Positions 1 through 12,201 of a stretch of DNA of 64,000 bases are shown in pieces. Origin of the DNA: Anodontia alba (taxonomy: Eukaryota > Mollusca > Bivalvia > Lucinida > Lucinidae); the NCBI GenBank assembly GCA_964016985.1, contig OZ024821.1:14495211-14559210 (forward strand), written 5' to 3'. Below the pieces are notes generated by a model, which did not search any database, had not been told where the DNA came from, and saw only the letters and a list, made by a program, of their open reading frames with translations. Both the position numbers and the translations under genes were made by a program. Positions within the stretch are counted from its first letter, which is position 1. Every line of letters starts with the position of its first letter.

Positions 1-339
1 AAAAACAAATCAGCCAAAGGCTCATATGAGCTTATAATATAGCCATGCTTCTGTGGTGTGTCCTCTGTCAGAGAGCACTTCTCCCTAGAAGCAGCATTCT
101 CCCTATTTTCCCAGGAGGGAGAAGTAACTTCTCTCTTAATTTCTGGGCCAGCTTGGACCCTTAGGTTGTAGTTCACCAAATAGCAGCAGAGCTATGCCCC
201 AATGAAATTTAAAAAAAAATTTTTTTGTAATTCCACTTACAGTTTATATCTGGAGCACCGAATTATACAGGAGCCAGTTTATGTGCTACATCTTATTACT
301 TGCCACGGGCGTATAATGCCCCGCTTGGCGGAGCTCTTG
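1..339 (+). mobile_element. 3' part of a family A element (Helentron/pearl-like)
   Basis: The end reads GGGCGTATAATGCCC (a hairpin), then GCTTGGCGGAGCTCTTG, followed by T. This is the same 3' end as at 8422 and 26446. The start has a D-like sequence (CCAAAGGCTCATATGAGC), so this copy looks chimeric. Positions 1-339 align with 26122-26446 almost throughout. The element is cut by the window start. It sits against a family D tandem core that begins at 340, which suggests insertion into that core. No coding content is seen. Confidence 0.6.
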
Positions 340-1244
340 TTTTCCCTATATATCTATACAGAAAAATTTAAAAATCTTCTTGCCAGAAACCACTTGACCA
401 ATTTCAATATAACTTGGCAGAAATGTTTCCTAGGTGACCCTCTACCAAGATCGTTCAAGCCATTATGATTCGTCAAAAAACATGGCGGCCTGGGGGCAGG
501 GCTTATTTTCCCTATATATATCTATATAGAAAACTTTAAAAATCTTCTCGTAAGAAACCACTGGACCCATTTCAATATAACTTTGCAGAAATATTTCTTT
601 GGTTACCCTCTACCAAGATTGTTCAAGCCGTTGTGATTCGTCAAAAAAAAAAATGGCCGCCAGGAGGGCGGTGCTTATTTTCCCTGTATATCTGTATAGA
701 AAACTTTAAAAATCTTCTTGTCCGAAACCACTGGACCGATTTCAATATAACTTGGCGAAAATGTTCCTTTGGTGACCCTCTATCAAGATAATTCACATTG
801 TCATGATACGTCAAAAGAACATGGCCTATAATCGGCAGAATTTATTTTCCCTTTATATCTTTATAGAAAACTTTAAAAATGTTCTCATCATAAACCAATG
901 GACCGATTTCAATATAACTTGGCAGAAATATTTCTTTAGTAATCCTTTTCCAAGATTGTTCAAGCCTTCATGATTCATAAAAAAAACATGGCTGCTAGGG
1001 TGCCAATATATATCTATATAGAAAACTTTAAAAATCTTCTTGTCAGAAGCCACTGGACGGATTTCAATATAACTTGACAGAAGTGTTCCTTTGATTGTTC
1101 AAGCAGTCATGATACATCAAAAATGCTACCAAGATTGTTCAGGCCGTCATGATACATAAAAAAACATGGCCGCTAGGGGGCATAGCTTATTTTCCCTATA
1201 TATCTGTATAGAAAACTTAAAAAATATGGGGCGGGGCTTATTTT

Positions 1245-1289
<45 letters not shown>

Positions 1290-1660
1290 TGTATATATAT
1301 ATACAGAAAACTTTAAAAATCTTCTTGTCAGAAACCACTGGACAGAGTTCAATGTAACTTGGCAGAAATGTTGCTTTGGTGACCTTCTACTGAGATTGTA
1401 CAAGCCGTTGTGATTGGTCAAAATACATGGCTGCCAGGGAGCGGGGCTTATTTTCCCGATATATCTATATAGAAAACTTTAAAACTCTTCTTGTCAGAAA
1501 CCACTTGACTGATTTCAAAATTACTTGGCAGGAATGACCCTTTGTTGACCCTCTACGAAGATTGTTCAAGCAATTATGATTCGTCAGTGATAGGGGTGGG
1601 GCTTTTTTTCCCTATATATCTATATAGAAAACTTTAAAAATCTTCTTGTCAGAACCCGCC
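340..1660 (+). repeat. tandem array of ~170 bp units (family D core)
   Basis: About eight diverged copies of one unit are present. Each contains 'CTATATATCTATATAGAAAA', 'AATCTTCTTGTCAGAAACCA', 'GGCAGAAATGTTCCTTTGGT' and 'AACATGGCCGCCAGG'. The same unit makes up 16270-17480. Short open frames in this stretch are repeat-derived. Confidence 0.85.
1246..1302. repeat. (TA)n microsatellite
   Basis: An almost pure TA run lies inside the 170 bp tandem array. It probably expanded from the TATATATCTATATA segment of the unit. Confidence 0.95.
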
Positions 1661-1731
1661 CCCACCTCCCCCACCCCACACACACACACACACCCAACCC
1701 CTCTTCCCCAAAAAAGTAATGTTTGTTTCAG

Positions 1732-1845
1732 GTAAAAGAAATTAACATAAGAATTTCATTAAAAGCACATGCATATTCTCATATGATGCATGAGGAGTTG
1801 CTCTCAAAAGGAACCCACAGTCTGTACACTTTCATAAAATCTGAG
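1732..1845 (+). CDS. internal exon of an unrecognised plus-strand gene
   Basis: An acceptor (TTTGTTTCAG) precedes 1732 and a strong donor (GAG|GTAAGA) follows 1845. Only one of the three frames is open across the 114 bases. It gives 38 residues beginning VKEINIRISLKAH and ending HSLYTFIKSE, which looks like an ordinary globular segment. As read, the exon starts and ends in phase 0. The next supported exon (2298-2385) needs two bases carried over, so the two do not join in frame. Possible explanations are an unseen microexon, alternative splicing, a base error, or that one of the two is not used. I do not recognise the protein family. The intron after it holds a fragment of a family D element. 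Confidence 0.55.
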
Positions 1846-1895
1846 GTAAGAAAATGACAAAGTTAAAGTGGAAAAAAGTGACAAAAATAAATTTA

Positions 1896-2200
1896 CAAGA
1901 CGACCATAATGGTCCTATATTGCTCACCTGAGCAAACAGATTTACATACTTACTATTGACGTTTCAGCCAAGTTCACTACTCTAAGATTTTTGTATAAAT
2001 TTTATAGCCCTGCCCCCTAATGGCCATGTTTTTTTAAAACATCATGAAGGCTTAAACTGAATCTTGATAGAGGGTCACCAAGGGAAAATTTCTGCCAAGT
2101 TATGTTGAAATCGGTCCAGTGGTTTCTGAAAAACAGATTTTTAAAGTGTTTTTATAGGCATTTAGGGAAAATAAGTCCCAGGGGGTTAGTCAGTTGCGAC
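1896..2200 (-). mobile_element. fragment of a family D element, minus strand
   Basis: It starts at CAAGACGACCATAATGGTCC, the reverse complement of a D-type 3' end (GGACCAT..ATGGTC..CTTG), and has the inner GCTCACCTGAGC. Core units of the 340-1660 type follow, reversed. The other end is not found, and the right limit is approximate. It lies in the short intron between the first two exons. Confidence 0.55.
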
Positions 2201-2297
2201 ATCAACTTCACCAAGTTTGGCCTATAATTAATAGTTATGGCCCTTTTGGGCCTTGAATTTCCTGTGGGGACACTTGATCTTTGGACTTTTATTCCAG

Positions 2298-2385
2298 CAC
2301 CTATGAAGATCCAGCACTTTATGATCCTGAGCTGAAGAAAAAGCTAGAAGCTAACAGAAAAATGGCCAAATCCCAAATGGATAAA
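2298..2385 (+). CDS. internal exon of the same plus-strand gene
   Basis: Acceptor TTTTATTCCAG precedes 2298 and donor AAA|GTGAGT follows 2385. Only one frame is open. After one base that completes a split codon it reads 29 residues, TYEDPALYDPELKKKLEANR and then KMAKSQMDK. This is charged and helix-prone, so the call is good despite the short length. It ends in phase 0, which matches the phase-0 start of the exon at 27148. I could not assign a family. The following intron is at least 24.7 kb long and full of transposons. Confidence 0.7.
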
Positions 2386-2410
2386 GTGAGTATATATTAA
2401 AATAAAGAGT

Positions 2411-2613
2411 AAATGCTAATCAAATTTGTAGCAGATGACATTCTTAATTTTTGTTTTATTAATATTTATCAGAAAAAACAAGACTTGGCATTTCATGTTA
2501 ATTGTCTGCTAGGCAGACACCTCATATGAAATGTTAAGACATTTTCTCTGAAAAATACTGAAAAAAAAAATCAGAAAAAAATGTAGTCTGCTGCAGTTGT
2601 ATTTAGCACTGTA
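2411..2613. repeat. foldback MITE (CAGCAGATGAC family)
   Basis: The left side has TTTGTAGCAGATGACATT and the right side has TGTAGTCTGCTGCAGTTGT, which are inverted. A second inner palindrome surrounds TGTCTGCTAGGCAGACA. The same family occurs at 44525-44716, 41283-41428 and around D9. It is intronic. Confidence 0.6.
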
Positions 2614-2814
2614 AGCAAATACCCTAAATATATGGACAAAAATGCCAGAGCAAGTATTTTGGATACAAGTCAAAATTTGATCAGGGTCTGCACTGTTTGC
2701 TATCCAGCCAACTTGTGTAAGCCACATCACCAGGTATTCCAGTGGACCAGGTTTTGGAATAAGTATGGTAAGGAGTTGTGGTACCTGATTGCTCATGGTA
2801 AATATTGCATTATT

Positions 2815-3627
2815 AGCTCACCTTAGCCAAAGGCTCATAAATGAGCTTATAGTGTAGATGGGCATCAGTGGTCCATCAGCATTTTCAAACATCTCTGATG
2901 TCCTGAAGCCAGTTCTTACCATATTTCACATATAGCATCTATAGGCAGGGGGAACGATTAATACTGTTTTTTTGTTGTTTTTAAGTTTCAAGCGGTTAAG
3001 ACTAGTTGCCATGGCAACTTATACTTGCCATTGATCAGTAGGAAAAGTGGAAATTGTCATTAATTGCTGTCTCACTGCAGATATTTTGACAAAAATTTTA
3101 CAGAAATGTTTTTTGAGTTATCCCCTATGTTGCGTATGAATTTTGTCCAAACTGCTGAATTGGTTTGTTGCCATAGCAGCTGAAATGTTAAATTGCTAAA
3201 AATATTTAAAAAAAACCCCCCAAAAAACAACAACCCTTCTTCTCAGAAGCCGTAAGAGGGATAAAGCTGAAACTTCCATGAAATGTTCATAACATTAGAA
3301 TTTACAAAAATATTGTTTTTTATTACCATTGCTGATGTGCTTTTGTGGCTATGGCAACTATAAGTTCCTATAGGCTTGTTGTGGGAAAAATGAAAAATAT
3401 AATTGGAGCTATTTTGAAAAGTTTTACAGAAATGTTCCTTGAGTAGTCTCCTATGGTAACTATGACAATAAATTTGCAAAAAAAAAACTATTAAAAAATC
3501 CATAAGGGGCGGAATCTGAAACTCTCAAAAATTGTTCGTAACATTAGTTCCTTCAAAAATCATGTATTTTGTTGCCATTACTCATGCTTTTGTCGCTATA
3601 GCAACTTAAAATTTTCATAGTTGTATA
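2815..3627 (+). mobile_element. family D element, 5' part
   Basis: It starts AGCTCACCTTAGCC after a T and includes the AGCC/GGCT hairpin that is typical of the family. Tandem units with 'GTTGCCATGGCAACTT'-type sequence follow. No 3' end is visible before the large inverted repeat at 3628, so it is truncated or interrupted there. The right limit is approximate. Confidence 0.6.
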
Positions 3628-5008
3628 ATCATGGCTGCTTATCTCCACATGCACAACACAGTGTTGTGAAAAGAAACTCTAAAGGAGATCTTCCAGAGGT
3701 GGTTGTGGAGAGTCAGCTTAGGTAACGCTGAAGGTGGGTGTCAGTTGAAATAAGGCTGACGTTTTGCAACGATCGCCGATAACCAAAATCGGGCACTGTA
3801 ATTCAACCTCTTATTTAGTCTCTCATATAATCAGACCAGAATTGTAGTCTTTTAAGCGACTATGGAACAAAAATCACCTTTCTCCAGAAGCAAGGGTGGT
3901 CAGATTTTTTGGTGACAGACAGGCATGTAAAAAACCAGTTCTTGGAAAGATTACACATCTCTTGTTATATACATCCCCATTTCAGTGAAGGTTTAACAGA
4001 TTACTGTGTAGTTCAAAAGAAAATATATTGCATTCTTTTGCCTAGGCATTTTATTGACAACTGGGCCCAGTTGTTCAAAGCGTCGTTAGCTTAACGAGCT
4101 TGTTAAGGGTCATTTCGTTAACTGTTTAAGCGGATTCAATATACAATATTCTGATATTTTTTGCTGAAAAAATGTGAGTAGCTTTTGCACTGCAAAAGCT
4201 ACTCACATTTTTTCAGCAAAAAATTTCAGCATATTTGCGTATCACTCGATGTAAATTTTAACAAATCGTTAACTAACAACGTCATTAGCTTTGAACATCT
4301 GGGCCCTGGTATGTAAGGAGAATAGTGATGAGTAGAGTGATATGTTGTAATTGAGAACAAGGTTTTTCAACAAGAAAGAAAGAAAAATGGTAATAATGAC
4401 AGTAGGATTGAAAAATAGGCTTCAGGAACACATTTGCTGTAACTGGATCAGAAATCATTTGTAAAATGTGACCGGTAGAATGAAATGCGATGTTGAAAAA
4501 CCATGATCTTCTCAATTACCACATTTCCCTTTTATTCACCACTGCTCTCCTTACCTACCAGCTAAATGCTAGTTTCTGTGCAATGGCAAAAGAATAAGAC
4601 ATATTTTCTTTTGAACTACACAGTAATATGTTAGACCTATACTGAAACGGTGATAAATTTAACCAGGGATTTGTAATCTCTCTAAGAACTTGAGTTTTAC
4701 ATGCCAGTCTGTCACCAAAACAGCAAAATCTGCCCACCCTTGCATTGGGAAAAAAATGACATTTTTTTCCATATTCCCTTTAAGGACTACAGTGCCGGTC
4801 TCATTATATGAGGGACTAAATAAGCGGTTGAATTACATCGCCCGATTAGGGATATCGGTGACCGTGCCAAAATGTCAGCCTCATTTCAACCGACACCCAC
4901 CTTCAGCGCTACCTAAACTGATTCTACACAACCGCCTCCAGAAGATCTCCTTACAATTTTGTTTTCACAACACTGTGTTACGTGTGTGGAGATAAGCAGC
5001 TTGATAAT
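3628..5008. repeat. 1.4 kb inverted repeat (long-TIR or foldback element)
   Basis: The left arm begins GGCTGCTTATCTCCAC and continues through AACACAGTGTTGTG and GAAGGTGGGTGTC. The right arm ends with the reverse complements: GACACCCACCTTC, CAACACTGTGTT and GTGTGGAGATAAGCAGC. Pairing extends inward with small gaps to about 4370 and 4490, giving arms near 500 bp and a loop of about 120 bp once the nested GGGCCC MITE (4063-4306) is removed. No transposase is seen. It is probably a non-autonomous DNA transposon of unknown superfamily. Confidence 0.8.
4063..4306. repeat. GGGCCC foldback MITE, copy 1
   Basis: The ends GGGCCCAGTTGTTCAAAGC and GCTTTGAACATCTGGGCCC are inverted. The centre is a perfect hairpin around TAGCTTTTGCACTGCAAAAG, with arms of over 30 bp that include ATGTGAGTAG and CTACTCACAT. 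It is nested in one arm of the 3628-5008 inverted repeat. Confidence 0.9.
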
Positions 5009-5057
5009 GGGAAAAAGTGAATATAGGTAATTTTTGGAAGGGTTTTTCAAACAATTT

Positions 5058-5567
5058 GTCCTTCAAATTAGCGATGTCCGGGTGGGCGGGCATCGAGTGT
5101 CATCCCAGGTCTACCTTTTGGTGAGCCTTTTTTCAAAGTGATATGTTACCTTTATTCTTCAGTGGATTGCTTTCATATTTGGTAGGGATGAAGAGGAGGA
5201 CCAGTAGGCATGTCACATTCCAGAGAGACCACTCTTCTTTTTCTTTGTTATGTACTCATCTCCCCTGACGTTGAGCGTCGTCGCAGATCTACCTTTGGGT
5301 TAACCTTTTTTCGAAGTGATATGTTACTTTTATTCTTCAGTGGATTGCTTTCATATTTGGTAGGGATGAAGAGGAGGACCAGTAGGCATACAAGAGAGGA
5401 GACTCACTTTTTCTTCATTATGTACTTATCTCCCATGAAGTCGAAATCTTGTGCAGGCCATGACTTTCATACTGTTTGAGACAATTTGATAATACTTGTT
5501 TGGGACATATACCAAGTCAAGTAGGAGTGTTGCCTGCAAGATGGACAACTCTTGCTCTCAACTTTTT
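5058..5567 (+). repeat. tandem units of an older repeat (family E')
   Basis: Two to three copies of a ~170 bp unit contain GTGATATGTTACCTTTATTC, GGATTGCTTTCATATTTGGT and TCATCTCCCCTGA. Related pieces flank later insertions at 8423-8718, 15780-16045 and 17611-17645, so this was the host DNA into which A1, D2 and D4 jumped. Confidence 0.7.
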
Positions 5568-6444
5568 ATACGCCAGTTTGAAAAAACAGGATGTATTATA
5601 TTATGGGATCTAGCGTCCATCTGTCCGTAATTTTTTTCATTTCCGGCTAACTCCTCCTACAGTTTACATCCAGTCAAGCTGAAACTTGGTATATAGTTAG
5701 ACCATGAAGTGGAGCAGCACATATTATTTCAAAGTTACAGTCCACCAAATATTGGCAGAGTCATGCCCCTTTGAAACTTTCTGTAAACTTTTCATTTCCG
5801 GTTAACTCCTCCTACAGTTTACATCCGATCAAGCTGAAACTTGATTTGTAGTTAGACCATGATGTGGAACAGGGCATATTATTTCGAAGTTACAATCCAC
5901 CAGATATTAGCTGAGTTATGCCCCTTTTGAAAATTTCTGTGAACTTTTTGTTTCTGGCTAACTCCTCGTACAGTTTACATCCGATCAAGCTGAAAGTTGA
6001 TTATAGTTAGCCATGATGTGGAGCAGTGCATTCCACCAACTATTAACAGAGTTATTCCCCTTTGAAAATTACTGTAAATTTTTTTGTTTCCAGCTAACTC
6101 CTCCTACAGTTTAAGTTTGTTCAAACTAAAACTTGATTTATAGTTAGACCATGATGTGGAGCAGGGAATATTGTTTCGAGATTAGAGTCCACCAAATATT
6201 AACAGAGTTTTGTCTCTGAAAATTTCTGTAATTTTTTTGTTTCCAGCTATCTTCTCCTACAGTTTACATCTGATTTAGGTTGAAACTTCATAAATAGTTA
6301 AAGGATGATGTGGAGCAGAGCATATTGCCTTGAGGTTCCAGTACACCAAATATTGGCAGAGTTATGCCCTTTTGAAAATTTCTGTAAACTTTTCATTTCC
6401 AGCTAACTCCTACAGTTTACATCCGATCAAGCTGAAACTTGATT

Positions 6445-8070
6445 ATGCCCCCACTTTGAAAAAGTGGGGGGCATATTGCTTCTGGCTTGTCTATTTGTTT
6501 GTTCATTTGTTTGTAATGTTCGTTCATTTGTTCATTATGTACATTCGTTTGTTCATTTGTTCATTTAGTCATTCGTCATGCTTTCTTGTGCAGAGTATAA
6601 CTTTAGAACCATTTATGCTAATGTTTTGAAATTTCATAGAGCCTTGATATTTGGTATACTGATTGGGACTGAGGAAGAGATCACCTGGTTAAATTTTGAA
6701 CCAGTTAAATGAAATGTTGGTGTCATGGCCCTTTGCAGTTTTTGGCCATTTAAAATTGTTGCTTTATTGTGCATAGCATAAGTTTAGAATCATGTATGCT
6801 AATGCTTTGAAATTTCATATATGGATTCCTCATGAAAAAAAAGGTAATTTTTTTCTTATCCGAATTATCTCCCATTTTAGAGTTTTTTCCCTTTTGATAA
6901 GATAACATTGAAATCTCGTTAGCAAGATATCCCAAAAAGTATTTGAGCTGGAGCCTTGATATTTGGTGTACTGATTGGGACTGAGGAGGATTTCAGGGTC
7001 CAGTAATTATGCCTTATATCTTGAAGACTATTTGATAGAGAAGTGTCATACCTTGGATATTAGTTCCATGTGACACAAAGAGTGACCTCAGAATATATGT
7101 AGGTCAATGTGACCTATATTTCATGGACCAGTGATTATGCCTTATAACTCAAAGACTATTTGATAGAGAAGTGTCATACCTTGGATATTAGTTCCATGTG
7201 ACACAAAGAGTGACCTCAGAATATATGTAGGTCAATGTGACCTATATTTCATGGACCAGTGATTATGCCTTATAACTTGAAGACTATTTGATAGAGAAAT
7301 GTCGTACCTTAGATATTAGTTCCATGTGACACGAAGAGTGACCTCAGTTTGTATGTAGGTCAATGTGACCCATATTTCATGATCCAGTGATTATGCCTTG
7401 TATCTAGATGACTGTTTGATAAGAGAAATGTCATACCTTGGATATTAGTTCCATGTGACACAACGGCTGACCTCAAAATATTCGCATGTCAGTGTGACAA
7501 GACATTTCGTGGTCCGGTGATTTTTCCTTATATTTTGAAGATGATGGAGAAATATCATACCATGAATATTAGTTCCATGTGACACTAAGAGTAACCTAAA
7601 ATATATGTAGGTCATTGTGACCTACATTTCACAGTCCAGTGATTTTATCTTATATCTCGAAGACTATTTGATAGAGAAATGTCATACCTAGATTTTAACT
7701 TCCATGTGACCCTTTGATTGACATGAAAATATATCTAGGTCAGTGTGACCTATATTTCATCGTTCAGTGATTTTGCCTAATAACTGGATTATTTGATGGA
7801 GAAATTTCATACCAGAAACATTACTTCCGTGTGATGCAATGGTCAACCTCAAAATATATTTAGGTCAGTGTTCCATGTAACACATAGATTTGCATTAAAA
7901 TTTATAGAGGGATGTGTGATTTATATTCAGATGTGTTAATGTGAAAACATAGGTAGACAAGGTGCAAACAAGTGAGCTATGCTGTCATAGGACAGCTCTT
8001 GTTACCTTATATTATCTTTAGAGGCAAGCATATGGTTGGGGGCATAGTGTTTTACAAACACAATTTCTAG
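6445..8070 (+). mobile_element. family B element nested in family A
   Basis: The 5' end ATGCCCCCACTTTGAAAAAG pairs with the GTGGGGGGCAT that follows, and a TTTGTTTGTTCA run comes next. The 3' end is GTGTTTTACAAACAC.. TTTCTAG followed by T. A T precedes the 5' end. The flanks on both sides are family A core. Within it, about 6985-8008 is a further array (GTGACCTATATTTCATGG units) ending GTCATAGGACAGCTCTTG, which may be a third nested 3' end. Confidence 0.8.
7000..7880 (+). repeat. tandem units with GTGACCTATATTTCATGG
   Basis: About seven units of roughly 115-120 bp carry AGTGATTATGCCTTATA, TTGATAGAGAA and GTGTCATACCTTGGATATTA. The first two are nearly identical, so recent unit duplication is likely. 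Related units form the core of family C at 17.7-19.2 and 34.6-35.8 kb. Confidence 0.85.
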
Positions 8071-10559
8071 TTTATTGTGATTTATTGACCATGATATGGA
8101 GCAGCTCATATTGTCTCAAGGTTACAGTCCACCAAATATTAGCAGAGTTATGTTCCTTTGAAAATTTCTGTAAACTTTTCGTTTCCGGCTTACTCCTCCT
8201 ATAGTTTACATCCAATCAAGCTAGAACTTTGTAAATAGTTACACCATGATGTGGAGAAATGCATATTGTTTTGAGATTACAGTTCACCAAATATCAGCAG
8301 CATTATGCCCCTTTGAAAATTTTGGTAAACATCCGGAGCACTGAATCATACAGGGGTCAGTATATGTGCTACATCTTATTACTTGCCAGGGGCGTATAAT
8401 GCCTCTGCTTCAGGAGCTCTTGTTTTAGTCATCTCCCCTGAACAAATTTCTAAGCCAAATTCTTGTGGACCATAACTTCTTAATGGTTTGAAATATGTTG
8501 ATAATATTTGGTAGAGGCATAGATAAGGACCAGAAGAGGTGTTGCACACAAGAGAATCAACTCACTTTTTTCGATATATACTTACCTCCCCTGAAACCGA
8601 AATCTTGTGCAGGCCATAACTCCCATACTGTTTGAGATATGTGATGATATTTGGTAGGGACATACGTCAGGTCAAGTAAGAGTGTCGCATGCAAGAAGGA
8701 CAAATCCTGCTTTGTTTTAGCTCACCGGAGCTATGCTCGGGATGAGCTATAGTGATCACTTTTTGTCCGTTGTCCGTCCGTCCATTTGTTCGTCCGTTTG
8801 TTCATCCGTCCATTAACACTTTCAAATGACAACTCCTCCAAACCCATTGAAGCTATTTGTCCCTCACTTGGTTAGAATGTTGCTTGGGTAAGGGCAATTC
8901 AAAATAGCTAAAATTATGGTGATCTGCCTCTTTGTTTAGTTGCCATGCCAACATTAAATTTAAAAAAAAAAAAAGGAACTCCTTCAAAACACTGAAGCAG
9001 TATGACTCTAATCTGATACAAATGTTGCTCGGGTAAGGGCAATTCAAAATAGCTAAAATAATGGGGATCTGCCTCTTGGTTGATTGCCATAGCAACAGAA
9101 AGCTCCCATAGACTTACAATGGGCAAATGGTTAAGTTGAATTTTTTCCATAACCAGTGAATTGATGTGAACCATATTTTGCAGTTATGACCATTTGATGA
9201 TTGTCAATGCAGTATATGTGTTTTATGGTCAGTAGCCATTTTGTTTGGTTGCCATGGCAACTTTAAATTTTTGAAAAGGGATTTTTTTAAATGACAACAC
9301 CTTCAACACCACTGATGCAGTATAACTTTGATTTAGTGCAAATGTTGCTTGTATAAGGGCAATGCAAAATAGCTAAAATTACGGTGATCTGCCTTTTGGT
9401 TTGGTTGCCATGGCAACAGAAAGGGAAAATGGTTAAATTGCATTTTCTCCATAACCGGTGAAGTGATGTGAACCATACTTGGCATTTTGTAATCATTTGA
9501 TGATTGTCTACCCAGTATATATGTTTTATGACTAACGGCCATTTTGTTTGGTTGCCAATGCAGCTTTAACTTTAAAAAAACTAGAGCTGGTGTTTGTAAA
9601 ACACTATGCCCCCAACTGCCTGACTCTAACACTGCTTGGCCATGACGGTAACAACAGTACAAATATATGAGATTTCAATGTTATTTTATCAAAGGGAAAT
9701 AACTCTAAAATAGGAGATAATTGAGATAAGAAAAAAATACAGGTCACCTATTTTTTCATGAGGAATCAAAATATGAAATTTCAAAACATTAGCGTACATG
9801 GTTCTAAACTTATGCTATACACAATAAAGCAACAACATTAAATGACAGAAATTGCAAAGGGCCATAACTCCAACATTTCATTTAATTGGTTCAAAATTAA
9901 ATCAAGTGATCTTCTCCTCAATCCCAATCAGTATACCAAATATCATGGCTCTGGCTTAAATACTTTTTGAGATATCTTGCTGACAAGGTCAAAAATGCCT
10001 AGAACAAAGGGCCATAACTACGTCAGTTTTTCACGGAATTCCCTAAAAAACAAATCAGGTAATCTCCGCATCATCCCCAATCAGCATATAATATTTCAAG
10101 ACCCTAGCTTAAGTACTTTTCGAGATATCTTGCTGACAAGGTCAAAATGCGCAGAACTGCAAAGGGCCGTAACTTTATTAATATTTTCATGGAATTCTCT
10201 CGAAATATAATCAGGTAATTTACACATCATTCCCACTCACTATATTGAATTTCAAGAACCCAGCTTAAATACTTTTCAAGGTATCTCGCTCACAAGATTT
10301 AATTCTGATTTTTTTCAAAGGGGCATAACTCTAAACAAACTTGCTAGTCAAGAAAAAAAATATGGGTGAGCTATTTTTTCATTGGGAACCCAGATATAAA
10401 ATTTCAAAACCCTAGCATGCAGGGTTCTTAAGATATGGCATGCACAAAAAAGCTTGATGAATGGACAAACAGATGGATGGACAAATGAAGGCAAAATAAT
10501 ATGCCCCGTCAATTTCCTTCGAAACTGGGGGCATAATCAGGTCATCTACTCATTGCTAC

Positions 10560-12190
10560 CAATCTATTCATCAAGTTTCAAGGCTCCAGCTTCAATAGTT
10601 TTTTAGATATTTTGCTGACAAGGGAAACATGCCCAAATTTACAAAGGGCCATTACTTACGAAATATTTTTCAGAATTTACAAAAAAAGTTAATTAGGTCA
10701 TCTACTCATCATTACCAATCAATTCACCAAGTTTCAAGTCTCAAGCTCTAACAGTTTTTGAGATATTTTGCTGACAAGATGAAAATGCCGAAAATAACAA
10801 AGGGCCATAACTCAATAAGTATTTTTCAAAATTTATTCAAAAGTTAATCAGGCTGTCTACTCATCATTACAAATCCATTCACCATATTTCATGGCTCTAG
10901 CTCTAACAGTTTTTGAGATATTTTGCAGACAACGTAAAAATGCCCAAAACCACAAAGGGGCCATAACTCAAGAAGTATTTTTCAAAATTTCTTCAAAAGT
11001 TAATCAGGTTGTCTAATCATCTCTACCAGTATATTCAACATGTTTCAAGGCTCTAGCTCCAACGGTTTTTGAGATATTTTGCTGACAAGGTAAAAATGCC
11101 CCAAATTACAAAGGGCCATAACTCATGAAGTATTTTTCAGAATTTCTTCAAAAATTGATCAGGTCATCTACTAATCACTACAAATCCATTTACTAAATTT
11201 CAAGGCTCTAGCTCTAAGAGTTTTTGAGATATTTTGCTGACAAGGTAAAAATGTCCAAAATTACAAAGGGCCATAACTCAAGAAGTATTTTTCAAAATCT
11301 CATCAAAAATTAATCAGGTTGTCTACTCATCAGTACCAGCCTATTCATCAAGTTTCAAGGCTCTAGAGCCAACAGTTTTTGAGATATTTTGCTGACAAGG
11401 TAAAATTGCCCAAAATTACAAAGGAGTGTATTTTTAAGAATTTCTTCAAAAGTTATTCAGGTCATCTACTCATCACTACAAATCCATTTCCTAAGTTTCA
11501 AGGCTCTAGCTCTAACAGTTTTTTAGATATTTTGCTGACAAGGTAAAAATGCCCAGAATTACAAAGGGGCATAACTCAAGAAGTATATTTCAAAATTTCT
11601 TCAAATGTTAATCAGGTTGTCTACTCATCACTACCACTCTATTCATCAAGTTTCAAGGCTCTAGCTTCAATAGTTTTTGAGATATTTTGCTGACAAGTTA
11701 AAAATGCCCAAAATTTCAAAGGGCCATAACTCATGAAGTATTTTTCTGAATTTCTTCAAAAGTTAATCAGGTCATCTACTCATCACTACAAATTCATTTA
11801 CTAAGTTTCAAGGCTCTAGCTCTAACAGTTTTTGAGACATTTTGCTAGGGTAAAAATGCCCAAAATTACAAAGAGTCATAACTCAAAAAAGATTTTTCAA
11901 AATTTCTTCAAAAGTTAATCAGGTTGTCTATTCATCACTACCAGTCTATTCATTAAGTTTCAAGGCTCCAGCTCTAATGGTTTTTGAGATATTTTGCTGA
12001 CAAGGTAAAAATGCCCAAAATTACAAAGGGCCATAACTCATGAAGTATTTTTCAGAATTTCTTCAAAAGTTAATCAGGTCATCTACTCATCACTACAAAT
12101 CCATTTACTAAGTTTCAAGGCTCTAGCTCTAACAGTTTTTGAGATATTTTGCTGACAAGGTAAAAATGCCCAAAATTACAAAGGGCCATA
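10560..12190. repeat. tandem array of ~150 bp units in family B
   Basis: About eleven units contain GAGATATTTTGCTGACAAGG, TTACAAAGGGCCATAACTC and AGTTAATCAGGTCATCTACT. They alternate between two subtypes ('GTCATCTACTCATCACTACA' and 'TTGTCTACTCATCACTACC'). This points to growth by a two-unit (~300 bp) step. Confidence 0.9.
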
Positions 12191-12201
12191 TCTCAAGAAG
12201 T

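Larger units (their letters stand above)
5568..8422 (+). mobile_element. family A element (Helentron/pearl-like), interrupted
   Basis: The 5' end is ATACGCC after a T run, followed by TCCATCTGTCCG. The core is tandem ~120 bp units with CTAACTCCTCCTACAGTTTA and AAGCTGAAACTTGAT. The 3' end is GGGGCGTATAATGCC.. GAGCTCTTG, followed by T. A family B element (6445-8070) splits one core unit. No protein is encoded. Confidence 0.75.

Noticed and set aside
10560..12190. Regular repeats considered as a CRISPR array
   Set aside because: Whole ~150 bp units repeat without unique spacers, in a eukaryotic transposon.
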